The notes beneath the pieces are model-generated. The model made no database searches, was not told where the DNA came from, and saw only the letters and a program-made list of their open reading frames with translations. 7,732 nt of DNA from Saprospiraceae bacterium (GTDB taxonomy: Bacteria > Bacteroidota > Bacteroidia > Chitinophagales > Saprospiraceae), in NCBI GenBank assembly GCA_020630455.1, contig JAHDBK010000163.1, forward strand, positions 1-7,732, written 5' to 3'. Below are positions 6,568 through 7,732 of this stretch, in pieces. Made by a program: the position numbers and the translations under genes. Positions within the stretch are counted from its first letter, which is position 1. Every line of letters begins with the position of its first letter.

Positions 6568-6583
6568 GCAATAATCAAAATTT

Positions 6584-6826
6584 ATGATGATCATGGGGAA
6601 TCAAAATAAAGATTTAACACAGAAAATAACGCTCTACCTAGATGGTGAGCTCAGTACTGAGCAAGAAAGAGAATTGTTAATGGAGCTCAAGAAAAACCCA
6701 CAGTATATGCAACTGCTAAACAAAGAACAAAACTTCCGACAATTTGTCAAATCGCGTATTCAACGCAAACCAGTCTCTCCTAATCTTATTCAATCGATTA
6801 AAGACAAAATTCATACTTCTATATAA
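6584..6826 (+). CDS. anti-sigma-like protein without zinc ligands
   Basis: A soluble protein of at most 80 residues. Its core, LTQKITLYLDGELSTEQERE (11-30), matches the start of the zinc-containing anti-sigma (ZAS/RsrA-like) fold, where 'YLDGEL' leads into the helix with H-x3-C-x2-C. Here that motif reads E34-LKK-N38-PQ-Y41, so all three usual ligands are absent and there is no cysteine anywhere in the protein. The C-terminal part (FRQFVKSRIQRKPVSPNLIQSIKDKI, 51-76) resembles the sigma-contacting tail of such proteins. It has no membrane segment. Its position just after an RsrA-partner-type sigma gene supports the role, but a terminator and a structured element intervene. Starts at 6584, 6587 and 6593 (MGNQ) are all possible; 6593 is slightly preferred, as MMIM adds nothing. 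Role inferred from family and context; partner binding untested. Confidence 0.75.
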   Translation: MMIMGNQNKDLTQKITLYLDGELSTEQERELLMELKKNPQYMQLLNKEQNFRQFVKSRIQRKPVSPNLIQSIKDKIHTSI

Positions 6827-6897
6827 TTTTATTTTTTGAAAATACTGATCTATTTCTTCAACTTATGAAGTTTTAGATTGTTTATTATATATTGATT

Positions 6898-6938
6898 ATT
6901 AGGTGTTTCCACTTCTAGAAACACCTAATTTATTGTTT
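6898..6938 (+). terminator. terminator after the anti-sigma-like gene
   Basis: A perfect 12-bp stem, ATTAGGTGTTTC (6898-6909) with GAAACACCTAAT (6918-6929), has an 8-nt loop and is followed by TTATTGTTT. It lies 71 nt after the stop and separates this gene from the ferritin gene. The U-tract is interrupted, so termination may be moderate. Confidence 0.75.
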
Positions 6939-6983
6939 CATTAAAAATGTTATAATAAATTAGGTATTTTAATTATAATTTAC

Positions 6984-6991
6984 TAAATTTG
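6984..6991 (+). promoter_or_regulatory. -7 promoter box for the ferritin gene
   Basis: TAAATTTG is an exact match to TAnnTTTG, as at sucA and the ABC operon. It predicts a start near 6997 and a leader of about 30 nt. No clear -33 TTG and no Fur-box-like palindrome are evident to me nearby. Confidence 0.55.
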
Positions 6992-7026
6992 TTTTAGCGT
7001 CAAAATTAAAAAGAAGTTTTTATTTT

Positions 7027-7551
7027 ATGATTTCTAAAAATATGGAATCCGCCCTAAATCATCAAATTGAATTAGAGGCGTATGCGTCACAGTATTATTT
7101 AGCTATGGCGTCTTGGTGTGACAGCCAAGGAATGGAAGGAGCAGCAGAATTTTTGCATGCTCAATCAATTGAAGAACGAGGCCACATGATGAGGATATTT
7201 CACTTCTTAAGTGAAGTGGACGGGTTTGCTATAACTCCCGCTATACCTCAACCTCCTCTTGAATTTAAATCCATCAAAGAAATTTTTGAAAAAGTATATC
7301 AACACGAACAAAAAGTAACTGCTTCAATCAATAAGCTGTTGGCTATTTGTTATAAAGAAGATGATTATAATACTTTGAATTTCTTGCAATGGTATGTAGA
7401 AGAACAAAGAGAAGAAGAAAATCTAGCTAGGTCGATTTTAGATAAAATTAATCTGATTGGCGACGGTGCTCAAAGTCTATATTTTATAGACCAAGAAATG
7501 AAGAATATATTAAAAATGGCTCAAGCTAAAGAAGCTCAAGAAAAAGCCTAA
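7027..7551 (+). CDS. ftnA: non-haem bacterial ferritin
   Basis: Iron-storage ferritin: oxidises Fe(II) at a di-iron centre and stores ferric mineral inside a 24-subunit cytoplasmic shell. It has 174 residues, typical length. The ferroxidase residues fall at the same numbers as in E. coli FtnA: Glu17, Tyr24, Glu50 and His53 (in EERGH, 49-53), Glu94 (in YQHEQ), and Gln127 with Glu130 (in EEQREEE, 125-131). Glu49, Glu126 and Glu129 are candidate third-iron-site ligands. The absence of a DNA-binding tail and of a haem-ligating methionine pattern argues against Dps and bacterioferritin. The ATG at 7027 gives the standard N-terminus; there is no Shine-Dalgarno sequence. It is a single-gene unit with its own -7 box upstream and a terminator at 7610-7646. 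Neighbouring a stress-type sigma system is suggestive, but no GGAAC-N18-GTT element precedes it. Confidence 0.96.
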   Translation: MISKNMESALNHQIELEAYASQYYLAMASWCDSQGMEGAAEFLHAQSIEERGHMMRIFHFLSEVDGFAITPAIPQPPLEFKSIKEIFEKVYQHEQKVTASINKLLAICYKEDDYNTLNFLQWYVEEQREEENLARSILDKINLIGDGAQSLYFIDQEMKNILKMAQAKEAQEKA

Positions 7552-7609
7552 TCAAAGATATTCACAGATACCTGTAGAAAAGAAGTTTTTTTTATTTTAT
7601 GGTGTATTT

Positions 7610-7646
7610 ATAGGCAGTACAGCGAAAGTTGTGCTGCTTATTTTTT
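7610..7646 (+). terminator. terminator after ferritin, GAAA tetraloop
   Basis: A 14-bp stem (7610-7623 with 7628-7641, three G-U pairs) is capped by a C(GAAA)G tetraloop, and a T-run spans 7641-7646. It starts 59 nt after the ferritin stop. The T-tract is on the plus strand side only, so it serves the ferritin gene and not a converging one. Confidence 0.85.
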
Positions 7647-7668
7647 ATATAATCAAGCATTTCATTCG

Positions 7669-7731
7669 TTAAAAAAGACCTTTTGGGAACTTTTTAGTAT
7701 CTTTAGAACATTTACCTATTGATAATGATTT
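7669..7731 (-). CDS. possible C-terminal end of a gene entering from the right
   Basis: On the minus strand one frame stays open from the window edge for 20 codons to a TAA at 7669-7671, ending in SLSIGKCSKDTKKFPKGLF. The composition (balanced Lys, Ser and Gly, with a plausible basic tail) looks protein-like, and a gene converging on ferritin would fit the layout. The stretch is too short to rule out chance, and I recognise no family. No T-rich terminator for this strand is visible after the stop. Confidence 0.25.
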   Translation of the reverse strand, partial: KSLSIGKCSKDTKKFPKGLF

Positions 7732-7732
7732 A

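Noticed and set aside
6427..6576. Minus-strand frame open for about 50 codons across the structured element
   Set aside because: No start codon in its upstream part and codon choice (CGG, GCC, AGG) unlike the neighbouring genes; base pairing explains the composition better.
1..7732. CRISPR arrays, tRNA or rRNA genes, insertion sequences, attachment sites
   Set aside because: Looked for regularly spaced repeats, TPsiC-like arms, rRNA segments and transposase motifs; none could be supported.

Overview
The window looks like chromosomal DNA from a low-GC member of the Bacteroidota, probably a Cytophagales-type bacterium; the genus is not determined. Three lines of evidence support this. Intergenic DNA is very AT-rich and starts lack Shine-Dalgarno sequences. 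Exact copies of the Bacteroidota -7 box TAnnTTTG (as TAAATTTG) precede the ABC gene, sucA and the ferritin gene. The ABC ATPase and the ECF sigma/anti-sigma pair also have the features of Bacteroidota families.

Layout. 1-1539 (+): 3' part of a WG-repeat protein whose start lies outside the window. 1563-2494 (-): a two-gene operon, an ABC-type ATPase followed 8 bp later by a 100-residue protein with two membrane segments; it converges on the WG gene. 2495-2695: divergent control region with mirror-image promoter boxes and a perfect 23-nt palindrome. 2696-5443 (+): sucA, the E1 subunit of 2-oxoglutarate dehydrogenase, alone and closed by a hairpin terminator. 5719-6297 (+): an ECF sigma factor resembling the SigR/SigH (redox-stress) group, preceded by a GGAAC-N18-GTT promoter-like element and followed by a strong terminator. 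6451-6556: a GC-rich element that can form stable alternative RNA folds. 6584-6826 (+): a small anti-sigma-like protein that has lost the zinc-binding residues of its family. 7027-7551 (+): a non-haem ferritin with its own promoter and a terminator with a GAAA loop. 7669-7731 (-): possibly the tail of a further gene.

How it fits together. Most genes appear to be separate transcription units. The coherent group is the sigma factor, the structured RNA region and the anti-sigma-like protein, perhaps with the ferritin as a stress-related neighbour. Two points are unusual. The sigma and anti-sigma genes are separated by a terminator and a probable structured RNA instead of being tightly coupled. 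The anti-sigma lacks the cysteines used for redox sensing in RsrA-type relatives. The 106-nt element at 6451-6556 is the best candidate for something undescribed; I do not recognise it as a known RNA family.
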